A stretch of DNA of 23,789 bases from Anaerolineales bacterium (GTDB taxonomy: Bacteria; Chloroflexota; Anaerolineae; Anaerolineales; Villigracilaceae). The stretch spans positions 1 to 23,789 of the forward strand of contig JAICRQ010000005.1 in the NCBI GenBank assembly GCA_025966435.1. Direction: 5' to 3'. Within the stretch, counting starts at the first letter, position 1. Each line of letters begins with the position of its first letter. Position numbers and translations under genes: made by a program. The notes below the pieces were generated by a model. It was not told where the DNA came from. It did not search any database and saw only the letters and a program-made list of their open reading frames with translations. This document shows, piece after piece, positions 15,126 to 23,505 of this stretch.

Positions 15126-16189
15126 AAGATAGAACAGCCAGCCTTCAACCAGAGAACCCTCCGCGTGGACCGATTTTTATTGGCGGTTTGGATCGCTGCG
15201 GAAAAACGACTATGCAGGCGTTTCTCTCTTCACATCCAAACATTGCCATTCCCGCAGTCGGTTCAAATTTCTGGTCATACTTTTACGGTCAATACGGTGA
15301 CTTGAGTGTCCCCGAGAACTTTGAGCGTTGCCTGACGGCATTGATGCATTATAAGCATGCCCTCTACCTACAGCCTGATTCTGAGCGAATCCGCAAAGAG
15401 TTCTGGCAGGGATCACCAACCTATGCGAGATTATTTGGCTTACTCCATCAGCATTATGCGGAACGAGCAGGGAAAACCCGCTGGGGCGACCAGACTGGTC
15501 TGATCGAACGCTACGCTGATCAGGTATTAGCTGCCTACCCTGGAGCCAAAATGATCCATATGATTCGTGATCCGCGCGATCGTTATGAGGCGTCAATTGC
15601 CATGTGGCCAAACGGCAAAGGCCGCTGCGGGGGCGCGACTGCGCGCTGGAAATATTCGGTCGCCCTGATGAGACGAAACCTTTCCTCTCATCCAGACCGC
15701 TACTTACCCGTACAATATGAGAAGCTAGTTCGTCAGCCGGAAGAGACACTGCGCAGCGTTTGTGAATTTATCGGAGAAACCTACACTCCAGCAATGTTAA
15801 CAATGGATGGATCTCCAGGTCACCGTGAAAAACTGGTTCAGAATGCCGAAACTTCTGAGCAACCTCTTTCCGAAAAATATATCGGAAGGTTCCGGCAATA
15901 CATTCCAAAAAAAGAAATCGTCTTTATCCAGCAGTATGCCAGAGATGAAATGCGACAGTTGGGGTATGCGCTTGAGCCAATCCGGTTCTCTCTCAAAGAA
16001 CGGGTTCAGTATGAAACTTGGACGCGACCAACCAACCTAGTCCGCATGATCAGCTGGCTGCTGGTGGAGTCCCTGCATCAGCGGTTCCCACGCCTGGCTG
16101 GCAGGCGGCCCTCAGAAGCGATGGTATTGCGATCTGGCAAAACCGGGAAGGTAAAACCCGCTACTTCAGCACGCCAGGGAGAAGGGTAA
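15122..16189 (+). CDS. Sulfotransferase-like protein with altered cofactor sites (ST3, type B)
   Basis: A 355-residue member of the tandem type B group (ST3-ST5). The fold cues are GPIFIGGLDRCGKTT (16-30), RYADQVLAAYPGAKMIHMIRDPRD around Arg149, and the ARWKYS and FIGETYTPAML blocks. Compared with ST5, the 5'-loop Thr is replaced by Lys28, giving a GKT that mimics a Walker A motif. The GDK lysine is Gln124, and the Ser expected 8 residues after Arg149 is Ala (a Ser follows at +9). These changes are shared with ST4. The overall architecture remains sulfotransferase, but cofactor use may differ. A ~70-residue basic C-terminal region extends past the core. Confidence 0.78.
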   Translation: MKDRTASLQPENPPRGPIFIGGLDRCGKTTMQAFLSSHPNIAIPAVGSNFWSYFYGQYGDLSVPENFERCLTALMHYKHALYLQPDSERIRKEFWQGSPTYARLFGLLHQHYAERAGKTRWGDQTGLIERYADQVLAAYPGAKMIHMIRDPRDRYEASIAMWPNGKGRCGGATARWKYSVALMRRNLSSHPDRYLPVQYEKLVRQPEETLRSVCEFIGETYTPAMLTMDGSPGHREKLVQNAETSEQPLSEKYIGRFRQYIPKKEIVFIQQYARDEMRQLGYALEPIRFSLKERVQYETWTRPTNLVRMISWLLVESLHQRFPRLAGRRPSEAMVLRSGKTGKVKPATSARQGEG

Positions 16190-16193
16190 ACCT

Positions 16194-17123
16194 GTGGAGA
16201 CCGGTCCCATTTTTATCGGTGGATTAGATCAGTCAGGGAAAACTCCCCTCCGACGGATGCTCTCCGCCCACCCTGAACTCCTATTGACCCGCAGAACGTA
16301 TATGTGGTCGCGCTTCTATGAACAATTTGGTTCTCTTTCCAACCCCGCGAATCTGGAGCGCTGTCTTTCAGCAATGCTGACTCTGAAAGCCATCCAAGAA
16401 ATGCATCCTGATCCCCAGCAGATCCGTCGCGAGTTTATTCAGGGTCCACAAACGTATGCCCGACTGTTTGAACTATTTCACCGCCAGAATTTGAAACGTG
16501 CCGGAAAGCGCCGCTGGGGTGACCAGCTCGGGTTAGTGGAACGATTTGCAGACCTTATTTTCTCTTCTTATCCTGACGCCAAAATGATCCACATGATTCG
16601 TGATCCGCGCGACCAATCGGCAGAAGGCACGGACAAGAAACACCGGAGTCGTGGCAAAAGTGGGTGGTTAACAGCGCGCTGGAAGTTTTCAGCTCATCTG
16701 GCTCAGCACAACTCACGGCGCTATAACAAGCGTTACTTAGTGGTACGCTATGAGGACCTGATGCAAGACACTGAGAAGGTGCTGCGCAGAATATGTACTT
16801 TCCTCAATGAAGATTATCTGCCTGCGATGCTCGACGTTCTTAATAATGCACCAAACATAGATGAAGAGGAACAGGTAGAGAACCATGAGTACCACCCACA
16901 AACCGGCGCGAGTACAATAAAAACACAAATTACATTTACTCAATTATTCGCCAGGCGCGATCTGATTGATTTGGGATATACCGTCAAACCGGTGGCTCTT
17001 TCAGCCGGGGAGCGAATTAAGTTTTCTATGATTGATCTCCCGGCCAACCTGGCGGGTATGATCGCCTGGAATCTGACCGAAGGGAAACAGTTCCTTCGTT
17101 CGGGAGCCAAAAAGGAGATTTGA
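16194..17123 (+). CDS. Sulfotransferase-like protein with altered cofactor sites (ST4, type B)
   Basis: A 309-residue tandem paralogue of ST3. It starts at GTG 16194, with GAGAAGGG ending 7 bases upstream. The first loop is GGLDQSGKT (9-17), where the usual Arg is Gln13 and the Thr is Lys16. The GDK block reads WGDQ (108-111). The segment after RDPRD (Arg136) is a basic, low-complexity insert with Glu rather than Ser at +8. A stretch coding AKMIHMIRDPR is nearly identical at DNA level to ST3, pointing to a fairly recent duplication. It is intact in frame, so it is not a pseudogene by sequence, but its PAPS site is the most degraded of the seven. It may have a structural or altered role. Confidence 0.72.
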   Translation: METGPIFIGGLDQSGKTPLRRMLSAHPELLLTRRTYMWSRFYEQFGSLSNPANLERCLSAMLTLKAIQEMHPDPQQIRREFIQGPQTYARLFELFHRQNLKRAGKRRWGDQLGLVERFADLIFSSYPDAKMIHMIRDPRDQSAEGTDKKHRSRGKSGWLTARWKFSAHLAQHNSRRYNKRYLVVRYEDLMQDTEKVLRRICTFLNEDYLPAMLDVLNNAPNIDEEEQVENHEYHPQTGASTIKTQITFTQLFARRDLIDLGYTVKPVALSAGERIKFSMIDLPANLAGMIAWNLTEGKQFLRSGAKKEI

Positions 17124-17129
17124 TATACT

Positions 17130-18134
17130 ATGGATAGCCGGCCCATTTTTATCGGGGGAGTCGAAAGAAGTGGAACTAGTTTGCTTTATGCCCTGCTAGC
17201 ATCTCATCCGAATATTGCTATGACCCGGCGAACCAACCTGTGGCCGTTTTTCTATCAACAGTTCGGGGATCTCAACAAGCGCGAAAATCTGGATCGCTGC
17301 CTGTCTATGATGAAGCAGTATAGGCGCCTGCGGATCATGAACCCTGACTATGAGCGCATCGAACAACAGCTCAGGCAGGGCAGTGCAGATTATATAAAAC
17401 TGTTCACGCTGATCTGGGATCAGTATGCTGAGAAATTAGGAAAACCGCGCTGGGGTGACAAATCGTTGAACACCGAGCGCTACGCTGATGTGATCTTCAA
17501 GGCGTATCCGGATGCACGCATCCTTCACATCGTACGCGATCCACGCGACCGTTACGCTTCGGCCTTGAAGCGTTGGAAGGTGATCCGGGGCGGGGTCGGA
17601 TCAGGAGCCGGCATGTGGCTGGAGTCGGTGCGCGTTGGTTACCGTAATATGCGTAAGTATCCGGGACAGTACCGCTTCGTCCGCTACGAAAGCCTGGCGG
17701 CGGAGCCAGAGAAGCTGATGCGCGAAATTTGCGACTTTATCGGTGAGACGTATGACCCTGTGATGCTTTCGATGCGCGGCGCCGAGGCATTCCGCGACGA
17801 CGGCGGCAATAGCTCATTCGAACAACACGAGCCGGGCTCCATCTCGACACGCTCCGTCGGGCGCTACCGCAAATACCTGACCCCACGCTGGATCGCTTTT
17901 ATTCAGGCCGCTGCAGGTCGGGAAATGAAAGCATTGGACTATCCCCTGGACGATCTCCACCTTTCTGCCCGCGAACGGTTGCTGTTTACCTCAATGGACC
18001 TGCCACTGAACGCCGCTCGCCTGACGGCCTGGCGCTGGAGAGAAGCCTATCTGGATCGGGTTGGTCGCCCGATTCCCGAATCGCGGCTTGTGACCGACGT
18101 AGGAGCCGGGCAGGCAGAGGTCATGGGGTTATAA
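17130..18134 (+). CDS. Sulfotransferase family protein (ST5, type B, canonical sites)
   Basis: A 334-residue paralogue of ST3 and ST4 that keeps the standard cofactor residues: VERSGTS (11-17), WGDKS with Lys111, and RDPRDRYAS with Arg136 and Ser144. It aligns with ST3/ST4 through FFYQQFGDLNKRENLDRC and FIGETYDPVML. AAAGGAGA lies 12 bases upstream of the ATG. Codon and base composition change within the gene: the first third is close to 50% GC, while from about 17450 onward it is near 60%, continuing into ST6. That suggests a recombination boundary inside the coding sequence. It is probably the active member of the type B trio. Confidence 0.87.
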   Translation: MDSRPIFIGGVERSGTSLLYALLASHPNIAMTRRTNLWPFFYQQFGDLNKRENLDRCLSMMKQYRRLRIMNPDYERIEQQLRQGSADYIKLFTLIWDQYAEKLGKPRWGDKSLNTERYADVIFKAYPDARILHIVRDPRDRYASALKRWKVIRGGVGSGAGMWLESVRVGYRNMRKYPGQYRFVRYESLAAEPEKLMREICDFIGETYDPVMLSMRGAEAFRDDGGNSSFEQHEPGSISTRSVGRYRKYLTPRWIAFIQAAAGREMKALDYPLDDLHLSARERLLFTSMDLPLNAARLTAWRWREAYLDRVGRPIPESRLVTDVGAGQAEVMGL

Positions 18135-19385
18135 CCCGAGAGAATTTCATGCACAGCCTCGATCACATCTTCATCGTGGGTCACGGGCGAACGGGCTCAA
18201 CGCTCACCCGCCACATCCTAAACAGTTCAGACTGCATCGGACTTGGAGGCGAGTCGCACTATCTGATCGATAGCGCCACCCTGGGCATTCAGTCCCGGCC
18301 TAGCATGCGCAAACAGCTGGCGCGGGTCGGTAACCTTGCCACCGACGAAGGCGTCAGGAAGGTGGTGGATCACCTGTTCACCATTCGCGAGCGACGTTTC
18401 ATGTTCTGGAATTTCAGTGCCAAAGAGGTCGACCGAGAAGCCTTCCTGCGCCGGCTGCTGGCCATAGACCCCGCAGAGCGCGAGCGTGGCCTGTTCGAAC
18501 TGGCGATGGATATCCACGCCGCCGGCCGCCCTGTGGGAGGCGAAAAAACCCCAGCGCACGTCTTTTTTGTCCCGCAACTTCTAGAGTGGTTTCCCAACGC
18601 GAAAATCATACACACCTTCCGCGATCCACGGGCTATTTATGCATCCCGTAAAAAGAAATCTGAGAGTGCAGGCCGCCGCCCAGGCAAAGCTGGGTTGCGA
18701 CGGCTGGGCGTGGCATTCCAACTGGCTTCCAGCCTGCATGTTATCGCGAATTGGCAGCGGATAGAGAAATATCATCGGCGCTACCAGGAGCGGTTCCCAG
18801 GGCGTTATACCCTGTTGAAGTACGAAGACCTGGTGCTGGAACCGCAAGCTACACTCGAGAGATTGTGCCGCTTCCTCGACGTCCCTCTGACAGAGACTAT
18901 GCTCCAGCAGACGGTGATCAATTCGAGCTTCCTGCCCGATGGAGCGGCCGGATTCGAAATAGGGGCGATCACACGCTGGCGAAAGCACATGGACCCGCTT
19001 GTTCAGAGCTGGTTCAAGTTCTGGCTTGGACCTCAACTACGCGAATACGGATACGAGTCGTGAACGAAACAACTATCGTCGAAAAGCCACTGGCTGAGTC
19101 AGCCAGTCTAGCCGAGATACCAGCCCGGTTATTTGCGGCGCTCAACCAGTCCGGGGTACGCTACTGCAACTGGAAGAGCCGGATCCGCATCCCCGATGGG
19201 CTTGAAGGCCGCACAGACCTGGACCTGCTGGTTGACCCGCGCGACATTACAGCTTTTCAGGAAATCCTGTCGGCACACGAGGTGAAACAGTTTCGCGCCG
19301 CGCCTGGCAAGGCATACCCCGGTATCGAGAATTACCTGGGGTTCGACCCCGGCACTGGCAGGCTATTCCATCTGCATGTCCATTA
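17450..19385. other. GC-rich tract with edges inside coding sequences
   Basis: By hand counts of 60-base lines, this tract runs at about 53-70% GC, whereas lines just right of it (19381-19560) count 38-40% and those left of it about 50%. It covers the end of ST5, all of ST6 and the start of the nucleotidyltransferase-kinase gene. The right edge is abrupt, dropping from about 57% to 38% between adjacent lines. It may be an imported or gene-converted block; no flanking repeats were seen. Confidence 0.6.
18149..19063 (+). CDS. Sulfotransferase family protein (ST6, type A)
   Basis: A 304-residue protein similar to ST2. PAPS-site cues are GRTGST (13-18) in FIVGHGRTGSTLTRH, GGEKTPAH in the middle, and RDPRAIYAS with Arg158 and Ser166. 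The C-terminal RWRKH block and the FKFWLG ending match ST2. GAGAGAA precedes the ATG. It lies fully inside the GC-rich tract, so it may have entered separately from ST2 despite the similarity. Its TGA overlaps the GTG of the next gene (GTGA), indicating coupling. The substrate is unknown. Confidence 0.88.
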   Translation: MHSLDHIFIVGHGRTGSTLTRHILNSSDCIGLGGESHYLIDSATLGIQSRPSMRKQLARVGNLATDEGVRKVVDHLFTIRERRFMFWNFSAKEVDREAFLRRLLAIDPAERERGLFELAMDIHAAGRPVGGEKTPAHVFFVPQLLEWFPNAKIIHTFRDPRAIYASRKKKSESAGRRPGKAGLRRLGVAFQLASSLHVIANWQRIEKYHRRYQERFPGRYTLLKYEDLVLEPQATLERLCRFLDVPLTETMLQQTVINSSFLPDGAAGFEIGAITRWRKHMDPLVQSWFKFWLGPQLREYGYES

Positions 19386-20610
19386 TCAGCTCGTCTTAGG
19401 CGAGCAGTATGTAAAAAATTACCATTTGCCGATTGAACAAGATTTCTTAAACAACACTACTTTGCAGTGTAACGTCAAAATACCGCGTCCCGAAGTTGAA
19501 TTGATTGTTTTTGTTGTGCGCTCCTTATTGAAATACCGTGATCGGGATGGCATTAAGGAAATCGCGCGGTCTATCCTAAAGAGACAAAAAACAGGCACAG
19601 GCGGTTTCCCTGCGGGTGTTATACGAGAGGCTAGATGGCTTTTGGACTTGACATCATTACAACAGGTGCGGGATCAGCTTCAGCAATGGCAAGATGTTAT
19701 TCCTGCGGATGTTGTGATTGAGCTCCTGCAAAGCCTGAAGAATAAAACGCTGACAGGTTCTCAGATCCTGCGTTTACGTAAGTTACTTCGGAACGCCCTG
19801 CTATCGCATCAACGTGAAAGCCGGGAAAGAGTAACGCTGCGCTACTTCCGAGAGGACTGGCGGCGGAAAAGGAAAATCTTCAAGCCGCGCATTCAAAAGA
19901 AGATGACCCGCCCGCAAGGTGGAGTGCGAATTGCCTTCATAGGCACCGACGGCGCTGGGAAATCCACCGTAATTCAACAGATCCAAAAATGGCTATCTTG
20001 GCGGATGAGCGTTAGGACCTATTACATGGGAAAGTCAAGGTCACTGCTGGCAACCCAATTTGCCAAAAGAGTCACCTCCCTTTCGCGCAGCGTTTTTTCT
20101 GGTTGCAGCCGTTTATTCGGAAAAGGCAGTCTGATTACTCATCTGGCCAGGTGGAATCAACGCTTCTGGGAAAACATTTCCTTTTTAGCTGAAGGCTGGG
20201 AACGGAATCAGCAATTTCAACAAAGTATGCTGGAATCTGAAGCAGGATGCATAGTGCTCTATGACCGTTATCCTTTAAAAGATGTGCGGATGTTCGATCG
20301 TCCCGTCGATGGTCCAAGGATTGCGACAGAATGGAACGGAAGGGCAAGTGGGTTGGAACGCCGACTTGCAAGAATAGAGGAAGACCTGTACCAGCAAATC
20401 ACCATTCCTGACCGTATTATTGCTCTGCGCGTCCATCCAGAGACCTCCCGCGTACGCAAACCGGATCACGATTATGAGACGATCCTCCAAAAAGCAGGGG
20501 CAATTGACCAGGCAATATTGACCGTCCCCGGTCTCATGGTCATCCAAGCTGATGCCCCCATTGAACAAGTGGTTCAGCAGGTGAAATCAATTATTTGGGA
20601 TTGCTTGTAA
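19060..20610 (+). CDS. Nucleotidyltransferase-like / thymidylate-kinase-like P-loop fusion protein
   Basis: A 516-residue two-domain protein. The N-terminal part has a nucleotidyltransferase-like motif, GRTDLDLLVD, with acidic Asp53 and Asp55, preceded by the YCNWKSR segment usual in such proteins. The C-terminal part (about 288-516) is a P-loop kinase of the thymidylate-kinase fold, with Walker A GTDGAGKS (295-302) and the DRY signature (402-404) after a hydrophobic strand. I chose GTG 19060, overlapping the previous stop in a GTGA, because upstream frame-open sequence lies over ST6. Similar fusions occur in polysaccharide loci, but I know of no assigned reaction; phosphorylation of a sugar or nucleotide is inference. 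Base composition switches sharply near codon 107-110. Confidence 0.75.
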   Translation: MNETTIVEKPLAESASLAEIPARLFAALNQSGVRYCNWKSRIRIPDGLEGRTDLDLLVDPRDITAFQEILSAHEVKQFRAAPGKAYPGIENYLGFDPGTGRLFHLHVHYQLVLGEQYVKNYHLPIEQDFLNNTTLQCNVKIPRPEVELIVFVVRSLLKYRDRDGIKEIARSILKRQKTGTGGFPAGVIREARWLLDLTSLQQVRDQLQQWQDVIPADVVIELLQSLKNKTLTGSQILRLRKLLRNALLSHQRESRERVTLRYFREDWRRKRKIFKPRIQKKMTRPQGGVRIAFIGTDGAGKSTVIQQIQKWLSWRMSVRTYYMGKSRSLLATQFAKRVTSLSRSVFSGCSRLFGKGSLITHLARWNQRFWENISFLAEGWERNQQFQQSMLESEAGCIVLYDRYPLKDVRMFDRPVDGPRIATEWNGRASGLERRLARIEEDLYQQITIPDRIIALRVHPETSRVRKPDHDYETILQKAGAIDQAILTVPGLMVIQADAPIEQVVQQVKSIIWDCL

Positions 20611-21386
20611 TGTGGATCGAATTTCTCGGCGGCGTCGGATCAGGGAAATCAAGCCTGGCAACGGCACTCAGGGAACGCTTGAATACGGCTGAATTCCCGG
20701 TGAGTTCGCCTCAGCAACTACTCGATATCCGCCTTGCACAAGCTCTTCCAGGAGCCATCCGCTACGGACGTTCACAGAAAATCGCAAGACGAGCCTTATT
20801 GACTGGATACCAGGCACGTTTCTCTTTGAAACACCCAAAACTGGTATGGCAAGCGTGGAATGCAAGCCAAAACCTTCGTAATCTACCTGGCTGGCACCGT
20901 AATATTATCTTCCATCTTTTTTTTGAAGTCGCAGGCTGGTATGAAGCTGTGCCTTACAGAGTACCGCCCAAGCGTATAGTTGTAGTTGATGAAGGGCTAG
21001 CTCACCGGTCCATTAACTTGTTTGCGTGGCAGAACAGAGATCTTGATGCAGGAGAGATTCAGGCGTACATTGAGAATCTGCCTAAGGTTGTGCTGACTAT
21101 TCTGGTCTGCGCGCCAGTGCAGGACTGTCTGGAACGTGCATATAATCGTGGTCTCCCGCTGCGTCTCCGTGGAAAAGATCCCCAAACCGTTCGTCGTTTT
21201 GTTGAAAACTCTCACACAGTTGCATTGCTGGCCGGAAACGCTTTAACTTCTAGGGGAAGTCCCGTGATCGAAATAGATAATAGTTTGGGACTGGAGCAAT
21301 CCATTACAACGCTTTGCAGGCAGATCACCGAAACGCCCATGTTTCAAAAATACTTCACAAAACAATACCAGACGGCCTTTTCGTAA
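20610..21386 (+). CDS. P-loop kinase-like protein of unknown substrate
   Basis: A 258-residue cytoplasmic protein. Walker A is GGVGSGKS (7-14) right after the first strand (MWIEFL). A second hydrophobic strand, IVVVDEGLAHRS, near residues 119-130 resembles the Walker B/DExx region of nucleoside-kinase-like proteins, and a basic GLPLRLRGK segment near 190 could be a lid. The ATG overlaps the preceding stop (TAATG), so it is translated by coupling to the fusion protein and probably works with it. A nucleotide or sugar kinase is the natural guess; the substrate is not readable. Confidence 0.7.
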   Translation: MWIEFLGGVGSGKSSLATALRERLNTAEFPVSSPQQLLDIRLAQALPGAIRYGRSQKIARRALLTGYQARFSLKHPKLVWQAWNASQNLRNLPGWHRNIIFHLFFEVAGWYEAVPYRVPPKRIVVVDEGLAHRSINLFAWQNRDLDAGEIQAYIENLPKVVLTILVCAPVQDCLERAYNRGLPLRLRGKDPQTVRRFVENSHTVALLAGNALTSRGSPVIEIDNSLGLEQSITTLCRQITETPMFQKYFTKQYQTAFS

Positions 21387-21396
21387 ACGGCTGAAG

Positions 21397-22542
21397 ATGA
21401 AACGTAACCCTATGAATTCAATACCAATTTTCTGGGTCAAAGCCGGACTTCAACTCCCTCGCCCGGATCGTCTGAATTTGAAATCTGTTTTCACCGCTAA
21501 CAAGCTCTCGAGGGAAGATGAACAATGGATCTCGGCGCTTGTATCCACTTATGGATTATCACTTTTACAACCGGCAAAAAAATTGGAAACGGATGGCAGG
21601 AGCAACAATTGGGTCTTAATAACGAACAAGGGAAAGAAAATCCTCAAAAAGTATAAGCCATCGGTAGAAGCAGAGCAGATTCTCCACGAGCATGCCATAC
21701 TCTCTCAACTCGCCCTGTTTCAGTTCCCTGCCCCTCGCCTCAACAAGAATCTTCACAGCGAGACGCTTACCCTTATCGAGAATAGCCGGTTTGCAATGTT
21801 CGATTTTCTGGATGGCTACTTTCAATACCACGAGCAGATTTATTTTCCGAATCAAACCAATACATTCCTCGAATTAGCGGCACTATCTCTAGCATCTCTC
21901 CACGAATCGCTCCGTGATTTCACTCCTGTTGGGAAAAATCCAAACGGCTTTATTTCAAAAGAAGGTCCACGATGGCTGGGCTTGAATTGGTATCTGGAAA
22001 AACTAACGGCTAACAAACAACAAACTCAGGAAAGCTTAAAGGGAAGCTTAGGGTACGAACTTAATATGATCCACAGCCGTGGAAAGTGGATTGAAGACCG
22101 CTTGAGTGTGTTGGACGAGATCTTAACGACTGCCCCGCTAGACCGAGTCATTATCCATGGAGATTACGGACCATACAATCTGCTTTTCAAAAATGGCAAA
22201 CCTGTGGTGATAATTGATTTTGAGCTTGCCCGGTTGGACTGGCGGCTAACAGACCTAGCTACTTCCATGAACACCTTTACAAGAAACCGGATGGGCTTTC
22301 AACAAAAGAAAATGCGTCGATTCATTCAGGCTTATCAGAGCGCATCAAATGTAGGTACTGAACAACTTGATTACCTGCCAGTCGTTTGGGAGTATCTATC
22401 TCTACGACGGCTAATTGTCTGCTGGAGTAGGGCTTTGGAAACCGGTCAGACGAAATGGCTGGTGGAATCCTTAGACCGTATCCAGATTATTGATTGGATC
22501 ACTATGCATAAGAGTGACATGCTGAAATTGGTTACCCGTTGA
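21397..22542 (+). CDS. Aminoglycoside-phosphotransferase-fold kinase (APH/choline-kinase-like)
   Basis: A 381-residue protein with the APH kinase core. The N-lobe contains the nucleotide-binding lysine candidates in KKILKKYKP. The catalytic loop is IIHGDYGPYNLLF with His254, Asp256 and Asn261, and the metal-binding Asp274 is in IDFELAR. Family members phosphorylate small hydroxylated molecules such as sugars, choline or aminoglycosides. The context, between a P-loop kinase and a sulfotransferase in a glycan operon, favours a sugar or a glycan-linked alcohol over drug resistance. The ATG at 21397 lacks a strong Shine-Dalgarno; ATG 21412 is a possible alternative. The gap to the next gene is 16 bases. 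Confidence 0.82.
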   Translation: MKRNPMNSIPIFWVKAGLQLPRPDRLNLKSVFTANKLSREDEQWISALVSTYGLSLLQPAKKLETDGRSNNWVLITNKGKKILKKYKPSVEAEQILHEHAILSQLALFQFPAPRLNKNLHSETLTLIENSRFAMFDFLDGYFQYHEQIYFPNQTNTFLELAALSLASLHESLRDFTPVGKNPNGFISKEGPRWLGLNWYLEKLTANKQQTQESLKGSLGYELNMIHSRGKWIEDRLSVLDEILTTAPLDRVIIHGDYGPYNLLFKNGKPVVIIDFELARLDWRLTDLATSMNTFTRNRMGFQQKKMRRFIQAYQSASNVGTEQLDYLPVVWEYLSLRRLIVCWSRALETGQTKWLVESLDRIQIIDWITMHKSDMLKLVTR

Positions 22543-22558
22543 ACAGGAGAGAATACAA

Positions 22559-23479
22559 ATGAGCCAAAGTTTCATTAGTGGAATATATTCATCACTAACT
22601 CAAACCGATTCCAAGACTGCAAATCAAAGCTTGGCCGAGCAGGTACGATCAAAAGCGCGTCTGGTAAAGAGTTATATCCGTTCCTATCGTTGGGCTCGTG
22701 AAAAGAAAGAGAGCTTTCACGATGTTCAACACTACTGCCTATTCGTAGGACATGCCAGAAGCGGAGGCAGCCTGCTGGGTGCGTTAGTCGATGCTCACCC
22801 GAACGCGGTCATCGCTGATGAGGTTGACATTTTTCCTTATCTCGAGGCGGGTTTCGAGCGTGAGCAAGTGTTTCATATCCTTCTAGAGCGCTCCCAACAT
22901 CAAGCCAAGCAGGGACGTTCAAAGGCTGGGCGCGAGACACAACATTCGTTTTTTGTATCGGGGCAATGGCAGGGACGCTACGAGACCTTGCAGGTAATCG
23001 GCAATCGAAAAGCGGGAATCTCTACCCAGCACCTACGGCAAAACCCAAATTCGTACAACCAATTACGGCGTCTACTGGGGGGAAAAATCAACTTGAAAGT
23101 CATCTTCTCCGTCCGTAATCCATTTGATACAGTCAGCACCATGAATATCCGCAGTGGCCGTGACATAGTAAATGGCATTGACGCGTATTTTTCTAACTGC
23201 GAAACAATTGAGGTACTTCGCAGGAGCCTGCCGTCTACAGATTTTCTGGCAGTTCGGCATGAAACTCTCCTTGCAAACCCGGCAAATGAACTCCGGCAAA
23301 TCTGCCAATTTTTGGCGCTGCCCGCTCTGCCTGATTACATTGAGGCATGCTCGAGCATTCTCTATCGGGCCCCCTCACGCAGTCGGAACAAAGTCAATTG
23401 GTCTCCTGAGTTAGTGGAAACCGTCAAAACCCGGATTGGGCAGTTTGAGTTCTTACAAGGCTATTCGTTTGAAGACTAA
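22559..23479 (+). CDS. Sulfotransferase family protein (ST7)
   Basis: A 306-residue sulfotransferase-like protein with a ~58-residue N-terminal extension rich in basic residues. The 5' loop is GHARSGGSLL (64-73) and the 3'-phosphate site is SVRNPFDTVST around Arg186, with Ser at +7 and Thr at +8. The C-terminal part has the common LANPANELRQICQFL block. GGAGAG sits upstream of the ATG. It is not close in motif wording to ST1-ST6, making it a third or fourth lineage within the operon. The substrate is unknown, but the operon context implies the same glycan. Confidence 0.85.
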   Translation: MSQSFISGIYSSLTQTDSKTANQSLAEQVRSKARLVKSYIRSYRWAREKKESFHDVQHYCLFVGHARSGGSLLGALVDAHPNAVIADEVDIFPYLEAGFEREQVFHILLERSQHQAKQGRSKAGRETQHSFFVSGQWQGRYETLQVIGNRKAGISTQHLRQNPNSYNQLRRLLGGKINLKVIFSVRNPFDTVSTMNIRSGRDIVNGIDAYFSNCETIEVLRRSLPSTDFLAVRHETLLANPANELRQICQFLALPALPDYIEACSSILYRAPSRSRNKVNWSPELVETVKTRIGQFEFLQGYSFED

Positions 23480-23505
23480 ATATACATTGGATAGGAAGGG
23501 TTACT

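Noticed and set aside
15122..17123. ST3 and ST4 as P-loop kinases, because of GLDRCGKT / GLDQSGKT
   Set aside because: The rest of both proteins aligns with ST5 (RDPRD block, ARWK, FIGETY/FLNEDY blocks), so the Walker A look is a modified sulfotransferase loop.
18751..19059. In-frame upstream extension of the nucleotidyltransferase-kinase gene
   Set aside because: The extension runs across ST6 coding sequence in another frame; GTG 19060 overlapping the ST6 stop is a standard coupled start.
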